Shown: positions 40,126 to 49,397 of the stretch, in pieces
Layout: the number at the start of each line of letters is the position of its first letter
Numbering within the stretch: the stretch's first letter is position 1
Source of the DNA: Gammaproteobacteria bacterium
GTDB taxonomy: Bacteria; Pseudomonadota; Gammaproteobacteria; Burkholderiales; Rhodocyclaceae
Direction of reading: 5' to 3'
NCBI GenBank assembly: GCA_018828385.1
Contig: JAHJVE010000021.1
Location: forward strand, 62,001-126,000
DNA length: 64,000 bases
Notes under the pieces: generated by a model
Told to the model about the DNA's origin: nothing
The model's input: only the letters and a program-made list of their open reading frames with translations
Databases searched by the model: none
Position numbers and translations under genes: made by a program

Positions 40126-41177
40126 GCGTGGGGTTCCTCACGAAGCCAGCGTTGCAGCAGCATGTCGCCCAGGGCCAGCAAGACCGGGCCGAGAAAGATG
40201 CCGATAAAGCCAAAAACCAGCACGCCGCCCAGGACGCCGAGGGCGATGAGCAGAATCGACAGCCCGGCGCCGCGGGCGATCAGGATCGGCTTGACGAAAT
40301 TATCGATACTGCTGACGACAAACAGGCCGTAGAGGACCAGGAAGATGGCCCAACCGGTCTGCCCTTCGCTGTATAGCCAGGCCGCCGCACCGCCCCAGAT
40401 GAGAGGCGGGCCGACCGGAATCATCGACAGGAAAAAGGTGGCGAAGCCGAGCAGCATGGCCTCCGGCACGCCGGCAATGAGGAAGCCGATCATCGCCACC
40501 GTGCCCTGCGCCGCCGCCGTGCCGACGATGCCGAGCATGACGCCGACGACCGTGCCGCGCGCCTTTTCCAGCATGTTCTCGCCGAGTTCGCCGCCCAGCT
40601 TGCGGGCGCCGACATAAAGCGCCTTGCTGATCGCCACGCCGTCGCGATACAAAAAGAAAGTCACGAAAAGAACCAGGGCCAGTTGCAGCAGGCCGTTGGC
40701 AGCAATGCCGCCAAGGGCCAGCGCGAACTGGCGGGCCGGGGCGATCAACTGCTTGACCAGCCCGTTGAGTTCCTCGCGGTTGCCGGCCAGGCGATGCCAG
40801 GTCGCCTCGATTTCGCTGCCGACGAAGGGCAGCCCGCTCAGCCAGCCCGGCGGTTCGGCCGGCAGGCCCTGCTCGATGTAGGGCTTGAGAAAATCGATCA
40901 GGTTGTCGGCGCCATTGGCCAGCGAACTGGCCAGGAACAAGGTCGGCAACAGCATGACGAGAACCAGCCCCAGCGTCATCAGCGAGGCGCCCAGCGTATC
41001 GCGCCCACCCAGCCGCGGCCGCAGTTTCTCGGCGTAGAACGACCAGGTGCACATCCACACCACGAAGCTGAACAAAATGGCGCCGATGAAGGGCAACAAC
41101 AGGGCAACACAGCCGATGATGAGGAGCACCACCAGCGCAATTTGCGCCAGTCGCTTGTGGTCGTTATCTTCGATCAT
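40122..41177 (-). CDS. AI-2E/PerM family membrane protein
   Basis: 351 residues, about eight helices arranged 2+1+5, with the family segment [17 protein letters not shown] and a C-terminal [19 protein letters not shown]. Transport function in the family varies (quorum signal export, Na+/H+ exchange); the substrate here is unknown. It sits between ruvA and ruvB with overlapping ends, so it is cotranscribed with them. Confidence 0.88.
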
Positions 41178-41758
41178 CAGACCTTCGACAGCAGTTTGAG
41201 GGCCGCCCGGATGCCATCCGAGGTGCCGATGTCGGCCGGCAATTGCTTCATCGCCGCGGCCGCTTCCTTCTCGTTATAGCCGAGGGCGAGCAGGGCGTTG
41301 GAAATATCCTGTTTGGCGTCGTCGACCGCAGCATGCAGGGAAACGCCGCCGATGCTGTCGGCCAGCTTGCCCTTGAGTTCGAGGAGCAGGCGCTCGGCCG
41401 TCTTCTTGCCGATGCCGGGCACCTTGATCAGCCGACCGAGTTCCTGCTGCGCCACGGCGGCGGCCAGATCATTGACCGACAGGCCGGAGAGCACCGACAG
41501 CGCCGTGCGGGCGCCGATGCCGGAGACCTTGAGGAGCTGGCGAAAGGCAAAGCGTTCGGCTTCGCTCAGGAAACCGTAAAGGAAATGACCGTCCTCGCGC
41601 ACCGCGAAGTGGGTGAGCAGCGTGACCTTCTCGCCGCTCGCCGGCAGGTTGTAGAAGGTGCTCATCGGCACATCGAGCTCGTAGCCGACGCCATTGAGGT
41701 CGAGCACGATCTGCGGCGGGTTCTTTTCGGCGATCAGGCCGGTCAGTCTTCCAATCAT
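41177..41758 (-). CDS. ruvA: Holliday junction DNA helicase subunit RuvA
   Basis: 193 residues with the OB-fold N-terminus ([19 protein letters not shown]), helix-hairpin-helix motifs ([38 protein letters not shown]) and the C-terminal RuvB-binding domain. Tetramer that targets RuvB to four-way junctions. Confidence 0.95.
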   Translation of the reverse strand: MIGRLTGLIAEKNPPQIVLDLNGVGYELDVPMSTFYNLPASGEKVTLLTHFAVREDGHFLYGFLSEAERFAFRQLLKVSGIGARTALSVLSGLSVNDLAAAVAQQELGRLIKVPGIGKKTAERLLLELKGKLADSIGGVSLHAAVDDAKQDISNALLALGYNEKEAAAAMKQLPADIGTSDGIRAALKLLSKV

Positions 41759-41792
41759 GGGCGGTCCCGATACTGTATGTTCAAACAGGTTG

Positions 41793-42332
41793 TCATCCTA
41801 CCAGCCGTCCGCCACGAACGCGATAGCCGGCCGTCGCCAGCGCCCCCAAGCCCTGCCCGCCATGCGCATGGCAGATGGCGCAGGCCAGCGCATCGGCGGC
41901 GTCGGCGGTCGGTGCGCCGGGCAGGTTGAGCAGCCGGACAACCATGTCCTGGACCTGTTCCTTGGCCGCCTTGCCGTGGCCGACCACCGCCTGCTTGGTC
42001 TGCAGTGCGGTGTATTCGGCCACCGGCAAACCGGCATGGACCAAGGCACTGAGCGCCGCGCCGCGCGCCTGGCCGAGCAGCAGGGTCGATTGCGGATTGA
42101 CGTTGACGAAGACCTTTTCCACCGCCGCCTGATTCGGTGCGTAGGTGGCAATGACCTCGCTGATGCCGGCGAACAGCGTCTTGATGCGGTCGGGCAGCGA
42201 GGCCTTGTCGTTCGACTTGATGCAGCCGCTGGCAATATAAACGAGCTTGTTGCCGTGCATTTCGATGACGCCAAAGCCGGTGATCCGCAGACCGGGGTCG
42301 ATGCCGAGAATACGCGGTGCGGTGATGCTCAT
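41793..42332 (-). CDS. ruvC: Holliday junction endonuclease RuvC
   Basis: 179 residues, RNase H-like fold with first catalytic Asp in [14 protein letters not shown] and the C-terminal [15 protein letters not shown]. Cuts Holliday junctions. Its start overlaps the EamA gene by 4 bp. Confidence 0.95.
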   Translation of the reverse strand: MSITAPRILGIDPGLRITGFGVIEMHGNKLVYIASGCIKSNDKASLPDRIKTLFAGISEVIATYAPNQAAVEKVFVNVNPQSTLLLGQARGAALSALVHAGLPVAEYTALQTKQAVVGHGKAAKEQVQDMVVRLLNLPGAPTADAADALACAICHAHGGQGLGALATAGYRVRGGRLVG

Positions 42333-43180
42333 TTCGTCCTCGCCACCAGATAAACGCCGCTCACGGCGACGACCATGCCGAATGCTGCGGTCAACGTCAA
42401 ATTTTCGCCAAAAATGAAATAGGCGATCAGGGCGGTCGTCGGTGGCGTCAGGTAGAACAGGGTAGCGACATTGACCGCGCTGCCGCTGCGGATGAGCAGG
42501 TTAAGCAGGCTGATGGCGCCGAGCGAAAGAACCAGAACGAGCCAGCCGAGGGCGAACAGGAACTGGCCGTTCCAGTCGATTTGGTAATCCTCGAAAACAG
42601 CCACGGCCATCGCCGTGACGATGGCCGTCGGCACGAACTGGATGACCGAGCCGGTGCGCAGGTCGAATTTCGGGCAGAAGCGTTTCTGGTAGAGCGTGCC
42701 AGCCGTGATGCCGAGCAGGGCGACGACGGCCGGGATCAGCATCGGCCCCAGCGCACCCTCGCCAAGCTTGCCGGAAACAACCAGCCCGACACCGACAAAA
42801 CCCAGCCCGAGCCCGGCCCATTGGCGAGTGCTCACTTTCTCGCCAAGCAGCCAGCCGGCGCCGAAGGCGGTGAGCAGCGGCTGCATGCCGACGACCAGCG
42901 CCGTGACGCCGGCCGGCAAGCCGTGCTTGATGGCGACGAAGACGCCGCCGAGATAAACGGCATGGACGAGCACACCGGATACGCCGATGTGCAGCCAGTC
43001 GCGCCGCTTCGCCGGCCACGACGCCTTGGTCGCCAGGGCGATGATCAGCATCAGCCCGATGACCAACCCGTAGCGGCTGAGCAGGAAGGACAGCGGCTCG
43101 GCATGGGGCAGGCCGAGCTTGGCACCGATGAAACCGGTGCTCCACAGAAAGACGAAAAGCAGGGGGTAAAAGCGTTGCAC
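42329..43180 (-). CDS. EamA/DMT family transporter, copy 1
   Basis: 283 residues, ten helices in two EamA repeats. Drug/metabolite exporter superfamily; the substrate is unknown. Embedded in the ruv cluster with a 4-bp overlap to ruvC, so cotranscription is likely although a functional link is not. Confidence 0.87.
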   Translation of the reverse strand: MQRFYPLLFVFLWSTGFIGAKLGLPHAEPLSFLLSRYGLVIGLMLIIALATKASWPAKRRDWLHIGVSGVLVHAVYLGGVFVAIKHGLPAGVTALVVGMQPLLTAFGAGWLLGEKVSTRQWAGLGLGFVGVGLVVSGKLGEGALGPMLIPAVVALLGITAGTLYQKRFCPKFDLRTGSVIQFVPTAIVTAMAVAVFEDYQIDWNGQFLFALGWLVLVLSLGAISLLNLLIRSGSAVNVATLFYLTPPTTALIAYFIFGENLTLTAAFGMVVAVSGVYLVARTK

Positions 43181-43186
43181 GACGGG

Positions 43187-43693
43187 TCAGAGGAGCTGGT
43201 CGCCGGTGCACTGCCGGCGCACTTCGAGCAGCGTTTCAAACAGCGTTCGCGCGTCGCCGCTGGCCCGGTGGCGGCGCAGCGCCAGGCGCACCTCGACCAT
43301 TGCCCGGGTCGCGTGCCACAGGCTTTTCTCACACTCGCCGAGCAGTTCGCGCAAGTCGCGCAACTCGAACGACGGCACCAGATCGGCCGCGTCGTACATG
43401 ACGCTGAGCCAGACATAATCGTAGGACCAGGCGTCGCAATAGACGCGCTGGCGACGCAGGCTGCGGTTCAGCGCCAGGCAGACATCGACGGCGGATTTGC
43501 CGTGGCTGGCCAGTTGTTGGCGGGCGATGCCATGCACCGCCTCGGCCGAACTGTCCCAATGCGTCCACCCCGGTTCCGGACGGATCAGCGTGCAGAACGA
43601 GCTGCCATCCGGCATGAAATAACCGATCTCGATCGGATAGCTGCCCTTGCCAAAGCCCGAGGCTTCGATGTCGATGATGACGGGCAGCGTCAT
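43187..43693 (-). CDS. DEDDh-type 3'-5' exonuclease
   Basis: 168 residues. DIEASGFG supplies the first DxE motif, DAWSYDYVWL the middle Asp, and HRASGDA the final HxxxxD motif, so all catalytic residues of the DnaQ-like DEDDh fold are present. ATG 43693 is chosen over a TTG at 43702. Adjacent to yebC and the ruv genes; a role in DNA or RNA end processing is inferred. Confidence 0.82.
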   Translation of the reverse strand: MTLPVIIDIEASGFGKGSYPIEIGYFMPDGSSFCTLIRPEPGWTHWDSSAEAVHGIARQQLASHGKSAVDVCLALNRSLRRQRVYCDAWSYDYVWLSVMYDAADLVPSFELRDLRELLGECEKSLWHATRAMVEVRLALRRHRASGDARTLFETLLEVRRQCTGDQLL

Positions 43694-43702
43694 CCGCGGC
43701 AA

Positions 43703-44428
43703 TCAGTCTTCGATGACGGCGGTGGTGTAGATTTCCTGCACGTCGTCGAGGTTTTCCAGCGCGTCGAGCAACTTCTGCATCTTCACGCCTTCCTCGCCGG
43801 CGAAGACGTTTTCGCCTTCCGGCTTCATCGTCACTTCGCCGAATTCCGACTTGAAGCCGGCGGCTTCGAGCGCATCCTTGACGGCCATGTAGTCATTCGG
43901 CGGAGTGATCACTTCGATCGAGCCGTCGTCATTGGTCGCCACGTCGTCGGCACCGGCCTCGATGGCGGCATCCATGAGCGCGCCTTCATCGGTGCCCGGG
44001 GCGAAAATCAGCTGGCCGACATGCTTGAACTGGAAGGCCACGCAACCGTCCGAACCCATGTTGCCGCCGAACTTGGAGAACGCGTGGCGAACTTCGGCCA
44101 CCGTGCGCACCTTGTTGTCGGTCAGGCAATCGACCATGATCGCCGCGCCACCGATGCCGTAGCCTTCGTAGCGGATCTCAATGTACTCGACGCCTTCGAG
44201 TTCGCCCGTGCCTTTCTTGATCGCCGTGTCGATCTTGTCCTTGGGCATATTGACGCCCTTGGCCTTGTCGACCGCGACGCGCAGGCGCGGGTTGAAGTTG
44301 ATGTCGCCGCCGCCCATCTTGGACGCAACGGTAATTTCCTTGGCAATCTTCGAGAAGGCGGCACCGCGCTTCTCGTCCTGGCGACCTTTACGGTGCTGGA
44401 TATTGGCCCACTTGGAATGACCAGCCAT
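43703..44428 (-). CDS. yebC: YebC/PmpR family protein
   Basis: 241 residues, full-length family member ([20 protein letters not shown] start). YebC proteins act as DNA-binding regulators or ribosome-associated factors that help translate difficult motifs. First gene of the yebC-ruv cluster. Confidence 0.95.
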   Translation of the reverse strand: MAGHSKWANIQHRKGRQDEKRGAAFSKIAKEITVASKMGGGDINFNPRLRVAVDKAKGVNMPKDKIDTAIKKGTGELEGVEYIEIRYEGYGIGGAAIMVDCLTDNKVRTVAEVRHAFSKFGGNMGSDGCVAFQFKHVGQLIFAPGTDEGALMDAAIEAGADDVATNDDGSIEVITPPNDYMAVKDALEAAGFKSEFGEVTMKPEGENVFAGEEGVKMQKLLDALENLDDVQEIYTTAVIED

Positions 44429-44587
44429 GCTGTTGTCCCTGAATGCAAATAACGAAGAAGGCGTGATTTTACTCGCCCGGCGGCTTCTCGTCAGGCCGGC
44501 GTAACACGCCGACTTACGCTATTTAACAAAGCGCTACCGGCGCATTGCTAGAATGCCGGGATACCTTTCCCGCTGGAGCCTGCCGCC

Positions 44588-46207
44588 ATGTCCGAACCCA
44601 TGTATCTCGCCAAATCCGAAGACGGTTACCCGGCCCTGCTGCCGCAAATGGCCAACCGCCACGGCTTGATCACCGGCGCCACCGGCACCGGCAAGACGGT
44701 GACCCTGCAATCGATGGCCGAACGACTGTCCTTTGCCGGCGTGCCGGTCTTCATGGCGGACGTGAAGGGCGACCTGTCGGGCATGGGCGCCGCCGGCAAC
44801 CCTTCGGAAAAGCTGCTCAAGCGCATTGCCGATCTCGGCCTTGAAGGCTTCACCCCCTACGCCAACCCGGTCGCCTTCTGGGATGTCTTCGGCCAGGGCG
44901 GCGTGCCGATCCGCGCCACCGTTTCCGACATGGGCCCGCTGCTCCTCGCCCGCCTGCTCAACCTCAACGACACGCAAGGCGGCGTCCTGCAACTGGTCTT
45001 CAAGATCGCCGACGACCAGGGCCTGCTCCTGCTCGACCTCAAGGACCTGCGCGCCATGGTCCAGCACGTCGGCGACAACGCCAAGACTTTCACCACCGAA
45101 TACGGCAACGTCGCCTCGGCCTCCATCGGCGCCATCCAGCGCGGCCTGCTGACGCTCGAACAACAAGGCGGCGACCAGTTCTTCGGCGAACCGATGCTCG
45201 ACATCAACGACCTCATGAAAGTCGACGAAAACGGCCGCGGCGTCATCAACGTGCTGTCAGCCGAAAAGCTCGTCCAGGCCCCGGCCCTCTACTCCACCTT
45301 CCTGCTCTGGCTGCTCTCCGAACTCTTCGAGCAACTGCCCGAAGCCGGCGACCTCGACAAGCCCAAGCTCGCCTTCTTCTTCGACGAAGCCCACCTGCTG
45401 TTCAGCGATGCACCCCAGGCACTGACCGACAAGGTCGAGCAGGTTGTCCGCCTCATTCGCTCGAAGGGCGTCGGCGTCTATTTCGTCACGCAGAACCCGC
45501 TCGACGTCCCCGAAAAAATCCTTGGCCAGCTCGGCAACCGCGTCCAGCACGCCCTGCGCGCCTTCACCCCACGCGACCAGAAAGCCGTCCAGGCAGCCGC
45601 CGAAACCATGCGCGCCAACCCCAAATTCGACGCTGCCACGGTCATCACCGAACTCGGTGTTGGCGAAGCACTGGTCTCCTTCCTCGACGAAAAAGGCCGG
45701 CCGACCATCGTCGAACGCGGCCTCATCTTCCCGCCCGCCTCCCGCCTCGGCCCGCTGACCGCCGAAGAACGCCAGGCCATCATCAACGCCTCGCCCATGC
45801 TCGCCACCTACGGCACCACGGTCGACCGCGAATCCGCCTACGAACTCCTGCGCGGCAAACCCGCCGCCAGCCAGCCCGCCCCCGGCGCCATCCCCGCCCC
45901 GCCCGCCGGCAACGGCAATCTCAACGACAGCGACTGGGGCAACAGCGCCAACCAGGAACCGGTGCGCCGCCAACCCGCCCCGCAACCCCGCCAAAGCGCC
46001 CCGGCCCCGCAAGAATCTGGCGGCATCTTCGGCAGCCTCGGCGAAATCCTGACAGGAAGCACCGGCCCGCGCGGCGGGCGTCGTGAAGGCGTGCTCGAAA
46101 GCGCAGCCAAGAGCGCGGCGCGCGGCGTTGCCGGGACGGTTGGCCGCGAACTCGGGAAGCAGATTTTGCGTGGGGTGTTGGGGTCTATCCTCGGCGGACG
46201 GCGCTGA
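44588..46207 (+). CDS. HerA-like ATPase (DUF853 family)
   Basis: 539 residues. Walker [14 protein letters not shown] at about residue 34, Walker [13 protein letters not shown], conserved [19 protein letters not shown], then a Pro/Gln/Ala-rich linker (about 425-475) and a basic glycine-rich tail. Related to the HerA/FtsK hexameric motor ATPases; the substrate is unknown. A good terminator follows. Confidence 0.9.
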   Translation: MSEPMYLAKSEDGYPALLPQMANRHGLITGATGTGKTVTLQSMAERLSFAGVPVFMADVKGDLSGMGAAGNPSEKLLKRIADLGLEGFTPYANPVAFWDVFGQGGVPIRATVSDMGPLLLARLLNLNDTQGGVLQLVFKIADDQGLLLLDLKDLRAMVQHVGDNAKTFTTEYGNVASASIGAIQRGLLTLEQQGGDQFFGEPMLDINDLMKVDENGRGVINVLSAEKLVQAPALYSTFLLWLLSELFEQLPEAGDLDKPKLAFFFDEAHLLFSDAPQALTDKVEQVVRLIRSKGVGVYFVTQNPLDVPEKILGQLGNRVQHALRAFTPRDQKAVQAAAETMRANPKFDAATVITELGVGEALVSFLDEKGRPTIVERGLIFPPASRLGPLTAEERQAIINASPMLATYGTTVDRESAYELLRGKPAASQPAPGAIPAPPAGNGNLNDSDWGNSANQEPVRRQPAPQPRQSAPAPQESGGIFGSLGEILTGSTGPRGGRREGVLESAAKSAARGVAGTVGRELGKQILRGVLGSILGGRR

Positions 46208-46271
46208 GCTCCCATGAAAATGAGCAATCGGGCGGGGTAGATGTGAGCACCTGATCAGCTCAAGACAATGC

Positions 46272-46304
46272 AATGGCGCAGAACCTCCTGCGCCATTTTT
46301 ATTT
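46272..46304 (+). terminator. Terminator of the HerA-like gene
   Basis: 10-bp stem AATGGCGCAG/CTGCGCCATT, loop AACCTC, then TTTTTATTTT. Confidence 0.9.
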
Positions 46305-46334
46305 TGGGCCTTTTTCCCGGTTGACCGTAGCAAC
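46301..46334 (+). repeat. Interspersed element copy 10 (intergenic)
   Basis: ATTTTGGGCC, T-run, CCCGGTTGACCGTAGCA. It abuts and partly overlaps the T-run of the preceding terminator. Confidence 0.92.
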
Positions 46335-46512
46335 AAGGTCGCATGGTCATTCACTTGGAATAAATGATGATCACCGGGCGTCGCTTGCCGATAGAATCGC
46401 GGACTTCCACATGGCATATCCGGAACGGGTTATACAGCGCCAGTGGATAGGCGTGGTCGGGGCGCCTGCCCGGGCTACCGTTCAATTCATTCAAGAAAGC
46501 GACCTGAAAGTC

Positions 46513-47322
46513 ATGCGAATTATTCGACAAATGGTGCACGGCCTGAGCATTCTGGCCATTGCTGTGTCCGCTCAGTCGGCCCTTGCGGCCAACGATTGGC
46601 AGATCAATGCGGCCGGCAGCGGCGTCAGCGGGGCGACAGCCATCTCGACGCTCGAGGTTCACGGCGTCGGCTTCGTGCAATCACTGCCTGATGCCAACAC
46701 GCCCGGCTTGTACAGCTTCATGGAACATGGCGCCTATCGCGCTCTAAACCCTGACGGCACCACGCTATTCGGCAGCCACGAAATCACCGTTACCTATTCG
46801 GTTTTCGGGGTCCCGAGCCCACTACGGATGTCGGGCGGGCGGATCGACCTTTTCTCCGATCCGAATCCCGATTTCGGAACCGGCGCGACCAATTATGGTG
46901 CCGATAATGGCATCCGTTTCGCCAGCTTCGAGATTTTCGATGGTTATCCGGCCAACGATCAGGGGCTGATTGTGGTGAACGCGCGGGGCATCGCCGGCAG
47001 CTTTGTCGCGGGTTATCTGTTCAATGCCGCCGGCACCGACATGGCGACGCTGACCAACGTCCAGCTCCAGCTGGAACTGTTCAATCAACCGGGCAGTTGG
47101 GATGCGCCGATTGTCGCCGGGGTGGTCTGCGGCATCGCCCAGGCCTGTCCGAACGGCCCCATTCTCCCGTCACCGCTGGCCTTTACCGTCGAGGACCGGG
47201 GTTCGGTCAGTATTTCGGCAGTGCCCGAGCCGGCATCCTCGGCGATGCTCTTGGCCGGACTCGGCCTGATCGTCGCGGTCGCCCGTTACCGTCGCCAACC
47301 GGCGATGCCCGGGCGCATTTGA
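46513..47322 (+). CDS. PEP-CTERM sorting domain protein
   Basis: 269 residues: signal peptide (cleavage near ALA-AND, about residue 25), a beta-rich extracellular region and a C-terminal PEP-CTERM signal (VPEPASSAMLLAGLGL followed by an Arg-rich end). Such proteins are processed by exosortase and end up in the exopolysaccharide matrix. ATG 46513 follows a weak GAAAG site. Confidence 0.85.
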   Translation: MRIIRQMVHGLSILAIAVSAQSALAANDWQINAAGSGVSGATAISTLEVHGVGFVQSLPDANTPGLYSFMEHGAYRALNPDGTTLFGSHEITVTYSVFGVPSPLRMSGGRIDLFSDPNPDFGTGATNYGADNGIRFASFEIFDGYPANDQGLIVVNARGIAGSFVAGYLFNAAGTDMATLTNVQLQLELFNQPGSWDAPIVAGVVCGIAQACPNGPILPSPLAFTVEDRGSVSISAVPEPASSAMLLAGLGLIVAVARYRRQPAMPGRI

Positions 47323-47338
47323 TCGACAGATCTGCCCG

Positions 47339-47374
47339 ATGAAAATGGCGCGGCTTCGTTCGCGCCGTTTTCAT
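47339..47374 (+). terminator. Terminator of the PEP-CTERM gene
   Basis: 14-bp stem with one G-T wobble (arms 47339-47352 and 47361-47374) and an 8-nt loop. The T-run after it is short, so efficiency is uncertain. Confidence 0.75.
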
Positions 47375-47390
47375 TTGTGAGCCGCTTTTT

Positions 47391-47425
47391 CGTTTTACTG
47401 CGAAATTCCGGTTGACCGTGGGAAT
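47391..47425 (+). repeat. Interspersed element copy 11 (intergenic, diverged)
   Basis: CGTTTTACTGCG, AAATT, CCGGTTGACCGTGGGA, then ATGGCC. Core differs at two positions. Confidence 0.75.
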
Positions 47426-47494
47426 GGCCAGTTACCCCGATAAAAACCTGTCGCTCCCAGCCGACACAGCAACGCGGAAAATTGCGATAACCAA

Positions 47495-47518
47495 TTGATA
47501 GTAAGCATTAATTATCAA
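47495..47518. promoter_or_regulatory. Inverted repeat TTGATA-N12-TATCAA
   Basis: 6-bp arms (47495-47500, 47513-47518) in the AT-rich region 127 bp before the bacteriohemerythrin gene. The half-sites resemble FNR half-sites, but the 12-bp spacing does not fit an FNR box. Possible operator for an unidentified regulator. Confidence 0.35.
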
Positions 47519-47644
47519 CAGACACGCCTATCGATATATGACATTCGCGTTATTGTGCATGCCATCGGAAGTCATTAGTCTTCATTCCAGCCCAAGCGCC
47601 GCACTGGCGTCACCGTCAACCTGATTTACATAAGGAAGCTAACC

Positions 47645-48049
47645 ATGTCTTTGATCAAATGGACCCCGGACGAATTCGGCACCGGCGTCGAGCAGCACGA
47701 CGAAGAGCACAAGCATCTGTTCGGTCTGCTCAACGGCTTGCACGCCTCGGTGGCCACCGGCGAACGCGCATCGATCGCCCGCTCGCTGGATGGCTTGATT
47801 GCCTTCGTGGCCCAGCATTTTGCGGCCGAGGAGGAGAACATGCGCAAAGTCGGTTACGCCGCGCTCCACCTGCACCTCATTGAGCACGACAAGCTGGTCA
47901 AGACCTGCATCAACCTGCAACAGCAGTTCCATGCCGGGCGGGCCGCTATCACCGAGGAAACCACCGCCTTCCTGCGGGACTGGCTCAAGCAGCACATTCC
48001 GCAGATCGATCGACAATACGGCCCGGCCCTGTCCGCCATCCAACCCTGA
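47645..48049 (+). CDS. Bacteriohemerythrin
   Basis: 134 residues, single hemerythrin domain with the diiron ligands in order: His22 region (HDEEH), HFAAEEE, HLHLIEHD and HIPQID. Binds oxygen reversibly. Common in microaerophilic and aerotactic bacteria, where it may buffer or deliver O2. Strong AAGGA site upstream and a terminator downstream, so it is a single-gene unit. Confidence 0.93.
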   Translation: MSLIKWTPDEFGTGVEQHDEEHKHLFGLLNGLHASVATGERASIARSLDGLIAFVAQHFAAEEENMRKVGYAALHLHLIEHDKLVKTCINLQQQFHAGRAAITEETTAFLRDWLKQHIPQIDRQYGPALSAIQP

Positions 48050-48084
48050 GGAGCAGGGAGACCCGTTCTCCCTCTCCCTTTTTG

Positions 48085-48113
48085 CCGGACGGCGCTGCCG
48101 CCCGGTTTTTTTT
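48085..48113 (+). terminator. Terminator of bacteriohemerythrin gene
   Basis: CCGG-A-CGGC/GCCG-C-CCGG stem with one mismatch, loop GCT, then eight T residues. Confidence 0.9.
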
Positions 48114-48137
48114 GGTCAATTTTTGGCACGGGCCATT

Positions 48138-48174
48138 TCATTTTTGGCCCTTTTTCCGGGTTGACCGCAGGATT
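48138..48174 (+). repeat. Interspersed element copy 12 (intergenic)
   Basis: TCATTTTTGGCCC, T-run, CCGGGTTGACCGCAGGA. Core differs at two positions; 24 bp after the terminator, between convergent genes. Confidence 0.85.
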
Positions 48175-48185
48175 CGCCGCGAAGG

Positions 48186-49103
48186 CTATCCGGCAATCTC
48201 CGGCCTGCCTGGCTCGGCTCGCCGGGGGCGCAACAGGCCGGCCAGCATCGTCCATTCATGCACGCCCAGCCCAAGCAGGATCAATCCTGTGCCCAGCCAC
48301 AGGCGCAGGCCGATGCTTTCACCGTTGAGCCAGTGGCCAAGGAGCAGCGCGATGACCGGGGTGATCAGCGTGATGAGCGCCACCTTCGAGGTTTCGAGAT
48401 GCTTGATCACGTAGTAATAGAGCGCGAAGCCGACCACCGAGCCGAAGACACCAAGGTAGGCGATGGCCGCCCCGGCCCGCGGCGGGACCATCTCCGGCAA
48501 GCGGCCATCCGTGAGCAGCCAGACCAGCCCGAAGCAGGGCAGCGAAACGGCCAGCGTGCCGACCGTGGTGGCCAGCGGCGGGCTGTCGTCGGCAATGTGC
48601 TTGAGCCAGACGAGGCTGCCGGAATAGATGAAGACGGCCACGAGCAGCGCCAGCAGGCCGGCCAGCCCGTTGGCTTGGCCCAGACTGTCGCCATGAATGA
48701 AGATCGTCGCCAGGCCGGCGGCGCCCAGCGCCATCCCTAACAGCTTCAGACGCGTCAGTGAGCGCTCACCTAAAAATACTACGGCGAGGATGCCGGCAGC
48801 CAGCGGCGAGAGGCCGAAGAGGACAGAAATCAGCCCGGAATGCACATAGCGCGCCGCCCAGTAGGTCAGCGCCATGGCGACGAACAGGCCGAGGCCGCCG
48901 ACCAGATAGGCGCGGCGTGCCCGCTCGTGCAGCGGAAAACGGATGCGCCAGGCGATGATGACCGCAGCGGCAACGACCACACCGATCAACATGCGGGCGA
49001 AGACGGCAAGGGCAAAACCGGTGCCCTCGGTGCTCCACTGGATGGCCAGTGGCGTGGTGGACCAGATCAGGATGATGCCGAGATAGGCGAAGGGTATAGA
49101 CAC
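48186..49103 (-). CDS. EamA/DMT family transporter, copy 2
   Basis: 305 residues, ten helices, two EamA repeats, with a basic C-terminal tail. GTG 49103 has GGAG 8 bp upstream and starts at the first helix; the longer upstream frame overlaps a small ORF. Substrate unknown. Confidence 0.87.
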   Translation of the reverse strand: MSIPFAYLGIILIWSTTPLAIQWSTEGTGFALAVFARMLIGVVVAAAVIIAWRIRFPLHERARRAYLVGGLGLFVAMALTYWAARYVHSGLISVLFGLSPLAAGILAVVFLGERSLTRLKLLGMALGAAGLATIFIHGDSLGQANGLAGLLALLVAVFIYSGSLVWLKHIADDSPPLATTVGTLAVSLPCFGLVWLLTDGRLPEMVPPRAGAAIAYLGVFGSVVGFALYYYVIKHLETSKVALITLITPVIALLLGHWLNGESIGLRLWLGTGLILLGLGVHEWTMLAGLLRPRRAEPGRPEIAG

Positions 49104-49116
49104 GGCTTTCTCCGAT

Positions 49117-49206
49117 TTAGTGCGGGTGGGGCGAGGGCGGATGCATGATGCGATCGGCGTTGTGACGTAGTTTGGCGAGCAGGGTCCAGTTGGCAATACG
49201 GGTCAT
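49117..49206 (-). CDS. Short ORF (29 aa) upstream of the EamA gene
   Basis: ATG 49206 is preceded by a strong AAGGAAG site. It encodes 29 residues beginning MTRIANWTLLAKLRHNAD and ending in MHPPSPHPH. The stop is 13 bp before the GTG of the transporter, so the two may be translationally coupled. It could be a true microprotein or a leader peptide; I recognise no family. Confidence 0.55.
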   Translation of the reverse strand: MTRIANWTLLAKLRHNADRIMHPPSPHPH

Positions 49207-49242
49207 GGCACTTCCTTTCGGTGAGGGAACAACAGGGAGAAA

Positions 49243-49276
49243 ACAAAAAGGCCGCGGGTTTTAATCCGCGGCCTTT
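49243..49276 (-). terminator. Terminator of the QorB-like gene
   Basis: Stem AAGGCCGCGG/CCGCGGCCTT, 8-nt loop and TTTTTGTTT on the minus strand, about 120 bp after the QorB-like stop and 37 bp before the short ORF. Confidence 0.85.
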
Positions 49277-49397
49277 GCTGAAATCGGGTCAGAAAACTTT
49301 GACTATCTCACCCCGGGCCCCGGACAAACGGCAACGCGCCACGCACGCAGAACGCGGCGGCACGGGGCTTTCAGGGCAAACAGGGAAATTGCAGAAG

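Larger units (their letters stand above)
46208..46512. other. Intergenic region: terminator, element copy 10, leader
   Basis: This 305-bp gap holds the terminator of the HerA-like gene, an interspersed element copy a few bases later and then about 175 bp of leader before the PEP-CTERM gene. A TAGAAT hexamer near 46391 could be a -10, but I see no good -35. An upstream frame in this gap has no ribosome site or recognisable sequence. Confidence 0.5.
47323..47644. other. Intergenic region upstream of bacteriohemerythrin
   Basis: 322 bp holding the PEP-CTERM gene terminator, element copy 11, then about 180 bp that is clearly AT-richer than the surroundings and includes an inverted repeat at 47495-47518. 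No gene is visible in it; it looks like a regulated promoter region. Confidence 0.55.

Noticed and set aside
46273..46512. Upstream extension of the PEP-CTERM gene beginning in the terminator.
   Set aside because: It would translate the terminator and element copy 10; the signal peptide starts cleanly at ATG 46513.
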